DNA from: Leptolyngbya sp. FACHB-321 | Lineage (GTDB): Bacteria; Cyanobacteriota; Cyanobacteriia; Leptolyngbyales; Leptolyngbyaceae | Direction of reading: 5' to 3' | Assembly: GCF_014695975.1 (NCBI RefSeq) | Contig: NZ_JACJPI010000029.1 | Coordinates: 62,001 to 126,000 of the forward strand | Length of the DNA: 64,000 nt | Translations under genes and position numbers: made by a program | Notes under the pieces: generated by a model | The model's input: only the letters and a program-made list of their open reading frames with translations | Database searches by the model: none | Told to the model about the DNA's origin: nothing | Part shown: one piece after another, positions 26,501-35,668 of the stretch | Layout: every line of letters begins with the position of its first letter | Numbering within the stretch: the first letter of the stretch is position 1

Positions 26501-28258
26501 ATGTACTACGTCAATCTCATTGCCCAACTGATTGCCCTTAACCTCAATCCCAAGCTGGCTCCAAGCCAGGTACTCACCCAGTTGGTTCAGATAGGTATCC
26601 AGCGGATGCACTATCTAATCACAGAGCTCTGGCAGGTGTGGCGCTCCCCTCGATCGCCCATTTTGGAGCCTTTCGATCGCATGGATGCAACCATGAATAA
26701 TGAACAATTAACCATCGCGATTGATCACAGTATTTGTGGTGCTCTGCGAATTGATACCGCCATTGAGCAGTTGACAATCAGCGATAGCATTATCGACGCA
26801 GGGTTGCAGACCGATCAACGGTTGGCGATCGTGGCTCCTCATAGCCCAGTGTTGCTAACAAATACTACTGTTTTAGGCGGGACTCTAGTACTGAGTCTCA
26901 CAGCAACCAACTCCCTGTTCAACGAGTTGGTTACAGTTTGGCGGAAACAAATTGGTCGCCTGCAGTATTGTTATGTGCCGGACGAATCTCAAACCCCTCA
27001 GCGTTACCATTGCCAGCCCGATCGTCAATTAGAACAACAGTTAGCTAGCCAGCCAGCCAGCGTTACTGCCCTTAGCACGGGAGTGGATGCCCAAAAGCAA
27101 CTGTTGTTATTTGCAGCGACAGCGACAGCAGGCGTTTGGTGTTCCCGCGATCAGGGCACAACCTGGAAGGAAATTAATGAAGGATTAACCAATCTTCAGG
27201 TGCAAACTCTGGCACTTGATACCAGCCAGCAGCGCCTGTATGCAGGTACAACTGAGGGCTTAATCTTCTTCTGCATGTATGACCAATACACCCAGAATCA
27301 GCACTTGACCTGGGAACCGTTAATGCAGGTGCGGAGTGATGTTCATCCTGATTCAAGCAGTCCCAATACCACCACTATTAATCAAATTCTGATTCAGAAC
27401 GAGGAATTGTTTGTCGCCACTTTAGGAGGAAGAATTTTTCGCTCCTCAGATTGGACAGCCTCCCAAACTGGTCTGGAGAATGCGATTTGGACGATTAATG
27501 CTCTTGCCCTCGATCCGCAAACTGGCTGGTTATTTGCGGGTACAGCCGGAACTGGCGTTTACTCCTCCTCTGATCGCAGCGCTACCTGGCACCGACCGAT
27601 CAACTTGAACCTGACTAATCAGACAATCACTGCTTTAGCAATCGCATCCAATGGCAGACTGTTTGCTGGAACCACTGGGCTATTTACCAAAGACAGTGGC
27701 ATTTATTACTCCACCAATCATGGTGAGACCTGGACCTTTGTTAACCTCCCCCTGCACCAACGCAACATTACCGCGATCGCCGTCCACCCCGATCAAGATC
27801 TGGTATTTGCCAGCACGCTGCACGGTGGCTTACTCCGCTCTCAAGATCAGGGGCAAACCTGGCAATCCCTGACTAATCTGCCCCATCGCCGCATTACGGC
27901 TCTAGCGATTGCACTCAATGGTTGGGTGCTAGTGGGCACAGGGGGGGGAACCCTATGGCGATCAACCGATCAGGGGCAGCACTGGACACCCATCAATCAG
28001 GGCTTTAACCAGGCAGAGACAAAACTGAGTCTGCTAAACCAACTGCAACCTAGCTTTACCTCCACTGAGTATGGCAATCCGGGCTATGCTCAGCTCAGCC
28101 TTAACTGTGCGAATGAACTTCGCTTGGGGGCTGAAGATAGGGCTGAAATCGGCGGTTTCAACGATTTAAAGCAACCGCAGCGGATCGCAAATCTGCAAGC
28201 TGGTCTGGAGGAATACTCGCGCTTCGGTTTAGCCGTAAAGATCATTTACATCACGTAG
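23534..28258 (+). CDS. Tail protein I-like giant with repeat modules and C-terminal beta-propeller
   Basis: 1,574 residues. The first 130 match tail protein gpI of the baseplate: YNLLPGIYQSYDALQ, ELALLEADTDRLYDNW, IETCEDWVVPYIGDLL. The middle has about four copies of a roughly 130-170 residue unit whose start reads FKPGIINGLEV, FQPGIIKGLTL, FIPGIVWGLKV and FLVPGISEALQV, each followed by an A(I/V)DxQGR/GSQGE-type motif. Next comes a short parallel-beta-helix-like segment (LRIDTAIEQLTISDSIIDAG) and then about five Asp-box/BNR motifs (SRDQGTTW, STNHGETW, SQDQGQTW, STDQGQHW). The last 60 residues have YAQLSLNCANELRLGAEDRAEIG. It probably links the baseplate wedge to the tail fibre that follows 10 bp downstream, with surface-exposed binding modules. 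Confidence 0.83.
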   Translation: MPIPERFYNLLPGIYQSYDALQGEPLRALLALLEQELALLEADTDRLYDNWFIETCEDWVVPYIGDLLDAQRLYSRSPRRGQERRAFVANTLAYRRHKGTATVLEQLALNISGWHGRAVEYLQLLARTPGLITEAETSPATVDLRRSSQLATLGSPFETGSSFTVDVRSGQNQGSYHPTDIGLFLWRLQSYPLTRVTARSIELVSGKWRGHCYSFSPLGDDRLPLFNQPQTKPLVTAPTAAIHVPGRLSGATLAQEIQWRRKQHARGIAVEPQGYFGRNPVLQVILDGQTDALLPEQLLITSLDGWESPNWQLPKAINEAELPTVRYEVAVDPELGRLAILHRPLPRRVEVSFVYGFSDDVGGGPYSRPSVPTVAQPVVWQVQQEPPFTENPLVAAIEQWHQTTATWQACREQLYIPLARLMVPTLPWIDLDFSVQPTFKPGIINGLEVFAVAGARAVIVNQGQAIDVQGRVISLRDRYSLPLNRYCNQTVLILATYVAPVPEGDVAQPTQSEIGPIVVVPATQAAVPSNRTYIFLSLVSVSANGKIISYSNSQRIQFQPGIIKGLTLKLNEQLNGLVIAPGLAVNQQGQLIQVGMNDRIKFPTQRQTPLLLLLSRRVEVGKPETQERRGQQWQLDLVPDTETRTNQFPPNLFLPLVRLPVSQERSQQVEISSTSPAVTNGSLPAMPIRPDFIPGIVWGLKVIAYPGQQRVLVTPGVAIGSQGETISVTTNQRLRLRGYANATIGLFLLYEPTLPNASWRLTLAPNKPQSPAIPLATLTLDNQGRLRDLPRDTRPFLVPGISEALQVTPITNDAKPQVAIAAGKAVDAQGRLLSVNQPQTFDLSHYQGQTVLLFLSHHSRQGWHLGAVAEETSVGKIVLQDNATYGKVNLQIRIPAEKQLYIVAANGYRPHVWGNITVQGSDQPQHKPGELRLEGLLIEGQLTVLPGELAHLCLSHCTLVPQQGGLVVQTPTSRMLAINPDEWSIIALAMYYVNLIAQLIALNLNPKLAPSQVLTQLVQIGIQRMHYLITELWQVWRSPRSPILEPFDRMDATMNNEQLTIAIDHSICGALRIDTAIEQLTISDSIIDAGLQTDQRLAIVAPHSPVLLTNTTVLGGTLVLSLTATNSLFNELVTVWRKQIGRLQYCYVPDESQTPQRYHCQPDRQLEQQLASQPASVTALSTGVDAQKQLLLFAATATAGVWCSRDQGTTWKEINEGLTNLQVQTLALDTSQQRLYAGTTEGLIFFCMYDQYTQNQHLTWEPLMQVRSDVHPDSSSPNTTTINQILIQNEELFVATLGGRIFRSSDWTASQTGLENAIWTINALALDPQTGWLFAGTAGTGVYSSSDRSATWHRPINLNLTNQTITALAIASNGRLFAGTTGLFTKDSGIYYSTNHGETWTFVNLPLHQRNITAIAVHPDQDLVFASTLHGGLLRSQDQGQTWQSLTNLPHRRITALAIALNGWVLVGTGGGTLWRSTDQGQHWTPINQGFNQAETKLSLLNQLQPSFTSTEYGNPGYAQLSLNCANELRLGAEDRAEIGGFNDLKQPQRIANLQAGLEEYSRFGLAVKIIYIT

Positions 28259-28268
28259 GACATCAGCC

Positions 28269-31200
28269 ATGAAAGGCGACTTTACCCGGTCTACATTTCG
28301 ATTCCAAAATCACTACAGCAGCGTTCGCATGCAACAAGGGCGACTGCAACTAGATGCTGATTGGAATGAGCAGATTGATATTCAACGCCATCTGTTGCAA
28401 ATGCAAGCACGGGATATGATTGGACAATTTGGTGTCCCCTTGGCTGACCCCAGCACAGCCCTCAGCTTTCAGATTGGCATCACAGACGATCGCCAGGATT
28501 TGACGATTAACCCCGGTCGTATCTATGTTGATGGTATTCTCTGTGAATTGGAGCCTGGAAGCCGCCTTGACTTTAGGCAGAAAACCTCCCTGTCTTCCGA
28601 TGCGATAGAAATCGAAGTTCCAACGCTGTTAGTGGATGGACAAAACCTCGCATCGGGGCAGTGGATTGAGCTTTTTGCTGCCCCAGCCAATAGTGAGGTT
28701 GAAGTCACTCCCATTAGGGTCAGAATTGACAAGGTTGATCCCACTCAACGTCAAACAGGCTATACCGTTGGCTTCAACAAACCTGCGGCTCTGCCCACTC
28801 AAGGGCAGTTGCGCCGTATCCTGACCTGGAAAACTCAACCAGATTGTCCCCAACCGGACTTTCTAACGAGCAATTCGCAACCTTGGGTTACTCCTACTCC
28901 GGGCAAAACCTACCTCGCCTACCTTGATGTGTGGCAGCGCCATCTAACTGCGATCGAAGAACCGCAGCTACGCGAAGTTGCTTTGAATCTGCCCGATACC
29001 GCTACCCGCACAAAAACAGTTTGGCAGGTCAAACTCCTGGAACTGAAACTGCCGGAGGAACAGGCTTCTGAGGCGAAACGGCAACAAAGGTTGACAACCC
29101 TGCAAACCCGCAAAGCCGCTCTGAAAGCTAGGGCTAATCCTGGTCTAAGTAGCAGTGCCAATAGTGTGCGCCGTTTGGAGAACCAACTCTATCGCGTAGA
29201 AATTCACAGTCCGGGTGCAGTGGGAACTGCCACCTTTAAGTGGTCGAGGGACAATGGCGCGATCACCAGCGCCATCAAGGAACTAGACGATACGATCGCC
29301 AATGTGATAACGATTACGCCCCCTGTAGGTCGAGAAACAACGCAGTTATTTGCTCCGAATCAATGGGTTGAGATTACCGATGAAGTGCGGGAACTCCAGG
29401 AAATTCCCGGTACACTGGTACGCCTGACAGCAGCAACAGCTGGGACAAAGCTGGTGTTTCAGAAAGCTAGAGATCGGGATGGGGTGAACCTAAAGCAGTT
29501 TCCGATCGCCTCCAAACCTAAAGTCCGCCGATGGGATCACACCACTCCAGTGGCAGAAATTCCAACTGCTGCCGGACAGTGGATTCCTCTGGGAGATGAA
29601 GGCATCGAAGTTTGGTTTGAGGCAGAGTCACAGTATAAAACCGGAGATTACTGGCTGATTCCTGCACGCACAGTCACCAATAATATTGAATGGACACGGG
29701 ATGGCTCCGGCAACCCCCTACCTCAGAGCATCGAAGGCACTCTCCATGCTTACAGTCGTTTGGCGGTTCTACACTATAGTGACCAAGGATTTAGCCTGCC
29801 TCAGGACGAGCGCAAGGGCGACGAGCGCAAGGAGTTTGCAGCCTTAGCAGAGTGTCTTCCCTTGAAAGGAGGAAACATTACGGGATCCTTGACTGTGGCA
29901 AAAGCTCTGGATGCCAATCAGTTCACCAGTGAAACACTGACTGTAAACTCTGGACAAATCGACAGCCCGAATCAGCTATCCTTGCAAATTGAGGGAAAAA
30001 ATCAGCTCACGATCGCCAAAAAAACAGGCAATGTGGGGGTGGGAATTTCTGAACCCAAAGCAAAGCTTCACGTTGCTGCTCCCACCGAGCAGGCACAACT
30101 GTTACGACTCAGTGTGAGCGATCGCTTTGTAGACATGCGTATATCAGATGATGCCCTAGTGCAGTTACAAACGAATTGTAAGGGCTATCAGTTTGATGAA
30201 GACATCAAAGTTGCAACGGGAGCAATTGGTAGTATCAATGCTCAACATTTGTTTCTACGTACTGGGGCTACGAATCAGATAACAATTCTTCAAGATAGTG
30301 GCAAGGTCGGCATTGGTACTGATAATCCGTTAACCAAATTGCATATTGCCGCGACCCCAGAACAATCATCGACCTTACGACTCAGCCAGAACGATCACTA
30401 TGTGGATCTAGGACTGCAACCCGATCAATTTGTTGGCTTTCAGACTAGTGGTACTGGCTACCAGTTTGACAAACCCATTCACATTACACCTGGCAGTCTA
30501 GAAAGCCCAAATAGCTTCGTTTTTCGCATCTCAGGCACTCCTCAACTCACTATTCTCAATAATGGCAACGTTGGCATTGGCACAGAACAACCTACGGCAA
30601 AACTGCATGTCGTTGCCCCTGTAAATCAACTACCTGTCCTGCAGTTAGAGATGGGCGATCGCCATCTGAATCTCGCTACTGATAATGATGACTGGTTGCA
30701 TTTTCAAACCAATGTTCAGGGGTATCACTTTGATCAATCTCTTACTGTTGGTCAGTCCCTTACCGTTGCTTCTGGTATTGTCAACAGTCCAAGCGATTTG
30801 CAGTTAAATATTGCAAACAAACCACGACTGAAAATTCTCCAGAGCAATGGCAATGTTGGCATTGGTAGTGATACTCCAACCGCTAAACTGCATGTTGTTA
30901 CGGCAGCGGATGAGGTCGAAGCAGTTCGGTTAACTGTAGGCGATCGACAGCTTGATTTAGGAATTCAAGAAGATGCTGTCCAATTACGAACCAATAGCAA
31001 GCTCTACAACTTTGACCAGGGGATTACAGTACAACCGGGTATCTTCAATAGTGCAGGAGATTTACTGCTGCAAACAGCAGGGACAAGTCAGATCACTATC
31101 CTGCGTGATAGCGGTAATGTTGGCATTGGTACCACCACGCCAGAAGCAAAGTTACAGCTTATTGGAAATGCGAAGTTTGAAGGCACAGTCGTCCATAGTG

Positions 31201-31628
31201 ATAGTCCCCAGGTTGCTGTGTCCCGCGTCCAGAAGGAAAATATCGTTGATTTTGCCAGTCAGGAAGCGGCTGATCTCCTGAAAGCCCTACATCCTGTTAA
31301 GTTCACGCACAGAGCAGATCCAAGTCAACAGCCCCAAGCAGGTTTTCTCGCTGAAGACGTACCATCATTAGTTGCGTCTACTGACGGGCAGGCAGTTCGA
31401 ATGATGGAAATCATCGCGATTCTTACCCAGAACCTCAAAAATCATGAACAGACGATCGCCACCTTGACGCAACAAACTACCCATCAACAGGCAATGATAG
31501 ATGGTTTAGTTGAACGAGTTGCGCCAGTGGAACGACGCAACCGTAATGGACAGCGGCAGCAACGGTCTTGGTTTGGTCAATTGTCCAGAAGTCTTACAAA
31601 CATTCCCCTACTGTTTCGTCGCTCCTAA
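28269..31628 (+). CDS. DUF6519 tail-fibre protein with repeat shaft and C-terminal chaperone-like domain
   Basis: 1,119 residues. The N-terminus MKGDFTRSTFRFQNHYSSVR and QQGRLQLDADWNEQ is the DUF6519 signature of eCIS proteins that attach the fibre to the baseplate. From about residue 560 there are about five repeats of roughly 100 residues, each ending GNVGIGTxxPxAKLHV-like, typical of trimeric phage-tail-fibre shafts. The C-terminus (VQKENIVDFASQEAADLL, then HPVKFTHRADPSQQPQAGFLAEDVP, then a coiled coil near LKNHEQTIATLTQQ) resembles the S74 intramolecular-chaperone domain that folds and may cleave itself off. It is probably the receptor-binding fibre. The catalytic serine of the chaperone cannot be assigned with certainty. 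Last gene of the CIS block. Confidence 0.85.
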   Translation: MKGDFTRSTFRFQNHYSSVRMQQGRLQLDADWNEQIDIQRHLLQMQARDMIGQFGVPLADPSTALSFQIGITDDRQDLTINPGRIYVDGILCELEPGSRLDFRQKTSLSSDAIEIEVPTLLVDGQNLASGQWIELFAAPANSEVEVTPIRVRIDKVDPTQRQTGYTVGFNKPAALPTQGQLRRILTWKTQPDCPQPDFLTSNSQPWVTPTPGKTYLAYLDVWQRHLTAIEEPQLREVALNLPDTATRTKTVWQVKLLELKLPEEQASEAKRQQRLTTLQTRKAALKARANPGLSSSANSVRRLENQLYRVEIHSPGAVGTATFKWSRDNGAITSAIKELDDTIANVITITPPVGRETTQLFAPNQWVEITDEVRELQEIPGTLVRLTAATAGTKLVFQKARDRDGVNLKQFPIASKPKVRRWDHTTPVAEIPTAAGQWIPLGDEGIEVWFEAESQYKTGDYWLIPARTVTNNIEWTRDGSGNPLPQSIEGTLHAYSRLAVLHYSDQGFSLPQDERKGDERKEFAALAECLPLKGGNITGSLTVAKALDANQFTSETLTVNSGQIDSPNQLSLQIEGKNQLTIAKKTGNVGVGISEPKAKLHVAAPTEQAQLLRLSVSDRFVDMRISDDALVQLQTNCKGYQFDEDIKVATGAIGSINAQHLFLRTGATNQITILQDSGKVGIGTDNPLTKLHIAATPEQSSTLRLSQNDHYVDLGLQPDQFVGFQTSGTGYQFDKPIHITPGSLESPNSFVFRISGTPQLTILNNGNVGIGTEQPTAKLHVVAPVNQLPVLQLEMGDRHLNLATDNDDWLHFQTNVQGYHFDQSLTVGQSLTVASGIVNSPSDLQLNIANKPRLKILQSNGNVGIGSDTPTAKLHVVTAADEVEAVRLTVGDRQLDLGIQEDAVQLRTNSKLYNFDQGITVQPGIFNSAGDLLLQTAGTSQITILRDSGNVGIGTTTPEAKLQLIGNAKFEGTVVHSDSPQVAVSRVQKENIVDFASQEAADLLKALHPVKFTHRADPSQQPQAGFLAEDVPSLVASTDGQAVRMMEIIAILTQNLKNHEQTIATLTQQTTHQQAMIDGLVERVAPVERRNRNGQRQQRSWFGQLSRSLTNIPLLFRRS

Positions 31629-31690
31629 CTCAATACTTCTCGGTTAACCTATAGACTGACGACCGGACTATACAAACAAAACCTGTGGAA

Positions 31691-31704
31691 CGGTTCTGTT
31701 GCAA
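31691..31704. mobile_element. IS6-family terminal repeat (left end)
   Basis: GGTTCTGTTGCAAA is the usual terminal repeat of IS6/IS26-type elements. It lies about 40 bp left of the 3' end of the decayed IS6 transposase. I could not find the matching right repeat, so the element is truncated. Confidence 0.6.
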
Positions 31705-31745
31705 AAACGATTGAAGAACAAAGGCTTGGCTCTAGCTAAACCCGA

Positions 31746-32493
31746 TTAAGCAACAAGCCCGAAGCTTTGAGACACGAATGCTCTTTGTGCGCGCACGTTG
31801 CCTTTTTTAACGCCTTGAACCTGTCCTTTCTGAATCATCTTCATCACTGCAATTCCCCTCAAGGTTTTTCTTGCCGTATTAAACGTGAAACCAAGCACTG
31901 GTTTGGCAATTCGCTGGCTCTTTCGATGCTCTTGCTCAATCATGTTATACAACGTCAGTTCGAGATAAGGAATCGTTAGAAGCCCTGATTTTCGGTGACC
32001 TGCTACCACGCTCTCGGTCAAGTTCTTGTCAAGAAGTCTCACAGTTGCAAATACTTGCAGTAGCACGTCTTATTGAGAAAAGGTACTGGTTGCTTGGCTC
32101 AAGCTAGTCATAGTAGAGGCTTTAGCCTTCGGCTTAACCCGAACTCAGGTTTATGCAAATATTTCATTTGCCGTCTCGTTTCGCACTGAGCCTAAAGTCT
32201 CAAGTATTGCTTTTCAAAGCCATGGTACGGTAGAGCTATTGCCACGCTCTTTTGCTTTTGCTGTACGTTTCGTCAACGCGCCACGAAGCATTTGTCGGTT
32301 TTAGAGGCGGTCGCATGCGTTTGTCCCACTCGGGAGCCTACTTCAACACCTATCGCTTCATCGTCGAGTGATCGGCTTTCACTCCTCGTACGACCATCAT
32401 CGCCTCTAGATTCCGATCGCTCAAGGAGTAATAGCAATACCAACGCACGTTGAACAAGATGATTTTAGGTAAATGGTGCCGCCACTTGTAGTT
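31746..32493 (-). pseudogene. IS6-family transposase remnant
   Basis: The minus strand at 32490 and leftward reads YKWRHHLPKIILFNVRWY then YSLSDRNLEAMM.VRGVKADHSTM, the N-terminal half of an IS6-family DDE transposase, and then hits a stop. At the other end, 32066-31746 reads YNMIEQEHRKSQR then FNTARKTLRGIAVMKMIQKG, the C-terminal half. Frameshifts and stops lie between. So this is a dead copy inserted just after the tail-fibre gene. Confidence 0.75.
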
Positions 32494-32910
32494 TGCTTCC
32501 CGCAGGTTACAGAGCAGACATAGACACAGTTGAGGGATTAGGTGAGTCTGAACTTAACAACCTTACCACTGACCAGTTTTTGTGTCACAGTCCTTCTTAA
32601 AAGTTGGGGTGCAGTTCTGAGACGACCTCTTTGTCTTTAGAGCCAGATTAGGAGATAGCCTGTGCAAGTAGTCGTAACCGTCGAACGGTGAATAACATAC
32701 TTTAATTGGCACTTATTCCTTGAAAATAAAAAATCACCTATAAGGGTCTGTCAAGGTGTAATCGCGCTGGTTAAAATCAGACAGGTTTTGCCAAACCATC
32801 CATTTGAAGTACTGCTACTGGCTAATCAAAGCTATGCCATTATCGAAGACTTTATTGTCTAGGGCAAAGTTTAGTTGCTTTGTCCTTTTAATTCTTTAGG
32901 TATCCATCTT
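32494..32910. other. Intergenic region before the hydrolase gene
   Basis: About 415 bp without a recognisable gene. It probably holds the promoter of the hydrolase and decayed edges of the IS6 remnant. I see no RNA gene. Confidence 0.45.
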
Positions 32911-34650
32911 ATGTCCCAAGAAAATAAGCTGCAACGTGTTGGTATCTTAGTAGTGCATGGTATTGGTGAACAGTGTCAATTTGAGCATCTTGAGGAAGTT
33001 GTTAGAAACATTACCTCCGCTTTACAGACAGATACCAATATAACTAGCGCTCAAGTTAATATTAACGTTAGCAAAGATGCACCTTATCGTGCCCAGCAGC
33101 AGACCTGGCGCGGTGAGGGGACTCCAACAGCAATCATAGAAGTTATAGATACAAGTAATAAACAAACGAATCTAGAATTCAGGGAAGTTTGGTGGTCCGA
33201 TTTGGATGAGCCAAACAGTATCAAAACACTTTTGAGTTTTTGGACATGGGGCCTATCTCTCTGGACAAAGCCTCGATATGAGCGGAGAACCGATACTAAA
33301 AACCCAAATACGGAGGTGCCGAGAAATCCTGATAGAAGATTGCCTGGACGCGACTGTAAAGAAGCAAAGGAGCATTTACCTGAGGAAGGTGAGCCAGTTT
33401 ATCTCATTCATCGTGTTTATTTATTGGTTGTGTCCCTTGTGGTGTTATTGCTTCTACCCTTCCTTTGGGTTTTAGGAAGAGTTCTACGTAGTCTTTTAGG
33501 GCTGGAAATCAGACCTGATCTCCTAGTTGAGTATCTAGGCGATGTCAAGTTATACCAACAAGATGCACGAGAAGGGAAAGGACCATTAGTTGATTTAGGC
33601 AAAGCACCTCCTCGCTTCTCCATCCGTCGCCGCTTTATCAAAGCTTTAGTTGAGATGAGCTTGGAGAAATACGATAGTTGGTACATTTTGTCTCATAGCT
33701 TAGGTACTGTGGTTGCCTTTAATGGACTCATGGAGGTTGAAACAGCGTTACCTCGATACCTCGATCAGAAATTATGGAAAAGGTGGTGTCGCAAGCACCC
33801 AGGGCAGGTGAAAGGACAACTAACAGCAGCACAAAAGGAAGCTCAGAAATATTTGCTTCCTCAACATCCAAGCTGGCTTTCTCATGACAACGACGATATC
33901 ATTAGCCGCAAGGAACTGTTCCGCAACTTAAAAGGATTCCTGACGTATGGCTCGCCCCTCAGCAAATTTGCTGTTCTTTGGCCCTTAGTTGTTCCTCTAA
34001 ACATTGATGAATCCGTGTTTAGAGAAGATTTTGAATGGATTAACGTTTTTGATCCAACCGATCCAGTTTCAGACTTCACCCGTTTCTTCGATAGCAAAAA
34101 TGGCAAGGACGCACCCTTAACTCCAAAAGAAATTCCATACAAAGCAGAAAAAATTCATCTCCTTAGTCATGGGCAATATCTAACTTACAATCCGAAACGG
34201 AAGCACCCATTAGTTTGTCAGGTTTCGCAATGGTTGTTAACCGGCGAAAAATTTAAAAAACCACAAATTCAAAAAGATGATTTTCCTTCTCATTTAGGCT
34301 GGCCTGATCCAAAACTTGCTGATGGTGATAAAGACTCACCTATTGTTTCTTTCTATTTTGGATTAGGTATTTTTGTCTGGTTTCTGTTGGGAGCCATTAT
34401 CTCATTTGTCTTAAGTCAGCTTGTTCCTCTGCTCCTAGCGCAAATTCCTCAGCTTCTGGCACAGTTCGGTCTGACAACTGCCATAATTGATAAAGCTTTA
34501 TTACAGTCCAGCGATTTTCTCTCTAACCCCCTCTTTTATGTCTTTATAGCTGCATGTACCACATTCATTATTGGACTGGTAGTTAGAGCGTTGGGACTCA
34601 ATAAAAATCGAGGCATTCAACCCGAAACACGTAATACCAATTCAATTTGA
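32911..34650 (+). CDS. Membrane-anchored alpha/beta-hydrolase-like protein
   Basis: About 579 residues from the ATG at 32911; a TTG at 32875 is in frame but less likely. RVGILVVHGIGEQ near the start is the oxyanion-hole strand-turn of alpha/beta hydrolases, and SWYILSHSLGTVVAFNGL carries the nucleophile elbow (SHSLG in place of GxSxG). One hydrophobic segment lies near residue 170 (VYLLVVSLVVLLLLPFLWVL) and two more near the C-terminus, so the protein is membrane-bound. Downstream Asp (VFDPTDPVSDF) and His (IHLLSHGQYL) positions could complete a Ser-Asp-His triad. The last residues (RNTNSI) are encoded by sequence resembling an IS630 end (TAATACCAATTC at 34632), so the natural C-terminus may have been altered. 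Substrate unknown. Confidence 0.75.
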   Translation: MSQENKLQRVGILVVHGIGEQCQFEHLEEVVRNITSALQTDTNITSAQVNINVSKDAPYRAQQQTWRGEGTPTAIIEVIDTSNKQTNLEFREVWWSDLDEPNSIKTLLSFWTWGLSLWTKPRYERRTDTKNPNTEVPRNPDRRLPGRDCKEAKEHLPEEGEPVYLIHRVYLLVVSLVVLLLLPFLWVLGRVLRSLLGLEIRPDLLVEYLGDVKLYQQDAREGKGPLVDLGKAPPRFSIRRRFIKALVEMSLEKYDSWYILSHSLGTVVAFNGLMEVETALPRYLDQKLWKRWCRKHPGQVKGQLTAAQKEAQKYLLPQHPSWLSHDNDDIISRKELFRNLKGFLTYGSPLSKFAVLWPLVVPLNIDESVFREDFEWINVFDPTDPVSDFTRFFDSKNGKDAPLTPKEIPYKAEKIHLLSHGQYLTYNPKRKHPLVCQVSQWLLTGEKFKKPQIQKDDFPSHLGWPDPKLADGDKDSPIVSFYFGLGIFVWFLLGAIISFVLSQLVPLLLAQIPQLLAQFGLTTAIIDKALLQSSDFLSNPLFYVFIAACTTFIIGLVVRALGLNKNRGIQPETRNTNSI

Positions 34651-34671
34651 AGCTGCATAGAATAGTGCTTC

Positions 34672-35165
34672 TAATACTAATTTAAATCGTGTTCAAGGCA
34701 GACAGGGACTCTAGGATGAAGCGATAATCCGAGATGGAAGCAACTCTTTCCGGTGTTGGTTCAGCCAAGCGTTGATCGACTTTGGTCTGCAATTGAGTCA
34801 GAGTCTTGAACAAAGCCACTTGAGAGTCACCTTGAGATGTTCCCACAACCGCTTGATAGGATTTAACTCCGGCCAGTAGGGCGCCTGGAACAACAAAATG
34901 ATGTTCTCTGGCACCACCAAAGCTTTGCCCTTGTGAAACCGTCCGTTGTTCACTTGGAGAATGTTAAGACTGACGGGATAAGCGTTAGAAAACTCATCCA
35001 AGAAACGTTGATAATACTCGGTATCGACATGAGAAAACTGTAGGGAAAACGATGCTCCCGTTGCAGGTTCTACCGCACCGTAGAGCCAGAAGCTTTGAAC
35101 AATCACTGCCACGGCCCAAGCGGTTTGACTCCACTAGCACTAAGCAATCATCCGCTTAAGGTATG
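34672..35165 (-). mobile_element. 5'-truncated IS630-family remnant
   Basis: The left edge TAATACTAATTTAAA matches the end of the better-preserved IS630 copy at 40587-41711. On the minus strand, 35112-34798 encodes SFWLYGAVEPATGASF, SLNILQVNNGRFHKGK and LLFQAPYWPELNPIKRLWE, the DDE half of the transposase; upstream codons include stops. About 490 bp remain and the N-terminal half is missing. It is homologous to, but clearly diverged from, the other copy. Confidence 0.8.
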
Positions 35166-35668
35166 TTGTCCAAAGCGGCTTGCATCCTGAAAAATAGCGC
35201 CTGGGGCGTTCATCTTGCTGCATCTGCCAAGCTACTGGCTCAGCCGTTTGAGGTCGTCTGCAAGGTTTGCTTTAAAGCCGCTCTCTGCTCACTGTCCTGC
35301 TTGCAGTTTTGCAGTCGGGCAACCTTAAGTGTAGAGCGACGAATTAGCTGACCGCAGCGACAAACTAGAAGTCAAGTTTTTCACCCCTGTAACTACTACT
35401 AGAAGGGCACTCCATTTTTAGCGTTCTGACATGAGGCTGTAGAAATGGCTTCAACAGAGGGTGTAGAAGGAATTGGATGGATGACAAACAAGCTGCAGTT
35501 CTGGTCAAATAATTCGTCGCCTTACAGGTATGCAAGACAAGCATCCGCTGATTGAGGAGCCGTGTGCTAGAAAACTGGCAAGCTCGGTTTTGCAGCCGAG
35601 GGTAGGGCAGCGCGGTCCTATTCGACTGCATCCATCCCCAACTGCAGTCTAAAGGCTTTCCTACAATG
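35166..35668. other. Gene-free stretch after the IS630 remnant
   Basis: About 500 bp in which no reading frame resembles a known protein and no RNA feature is seen. Probably decayed sequence. Confidence 0.5.

Noticed and set aside
35163-35631. Two short frames after the IS630 remnant
   Set aside because: No homology by eye, no ribosome-binding site, and the region looks decayed.
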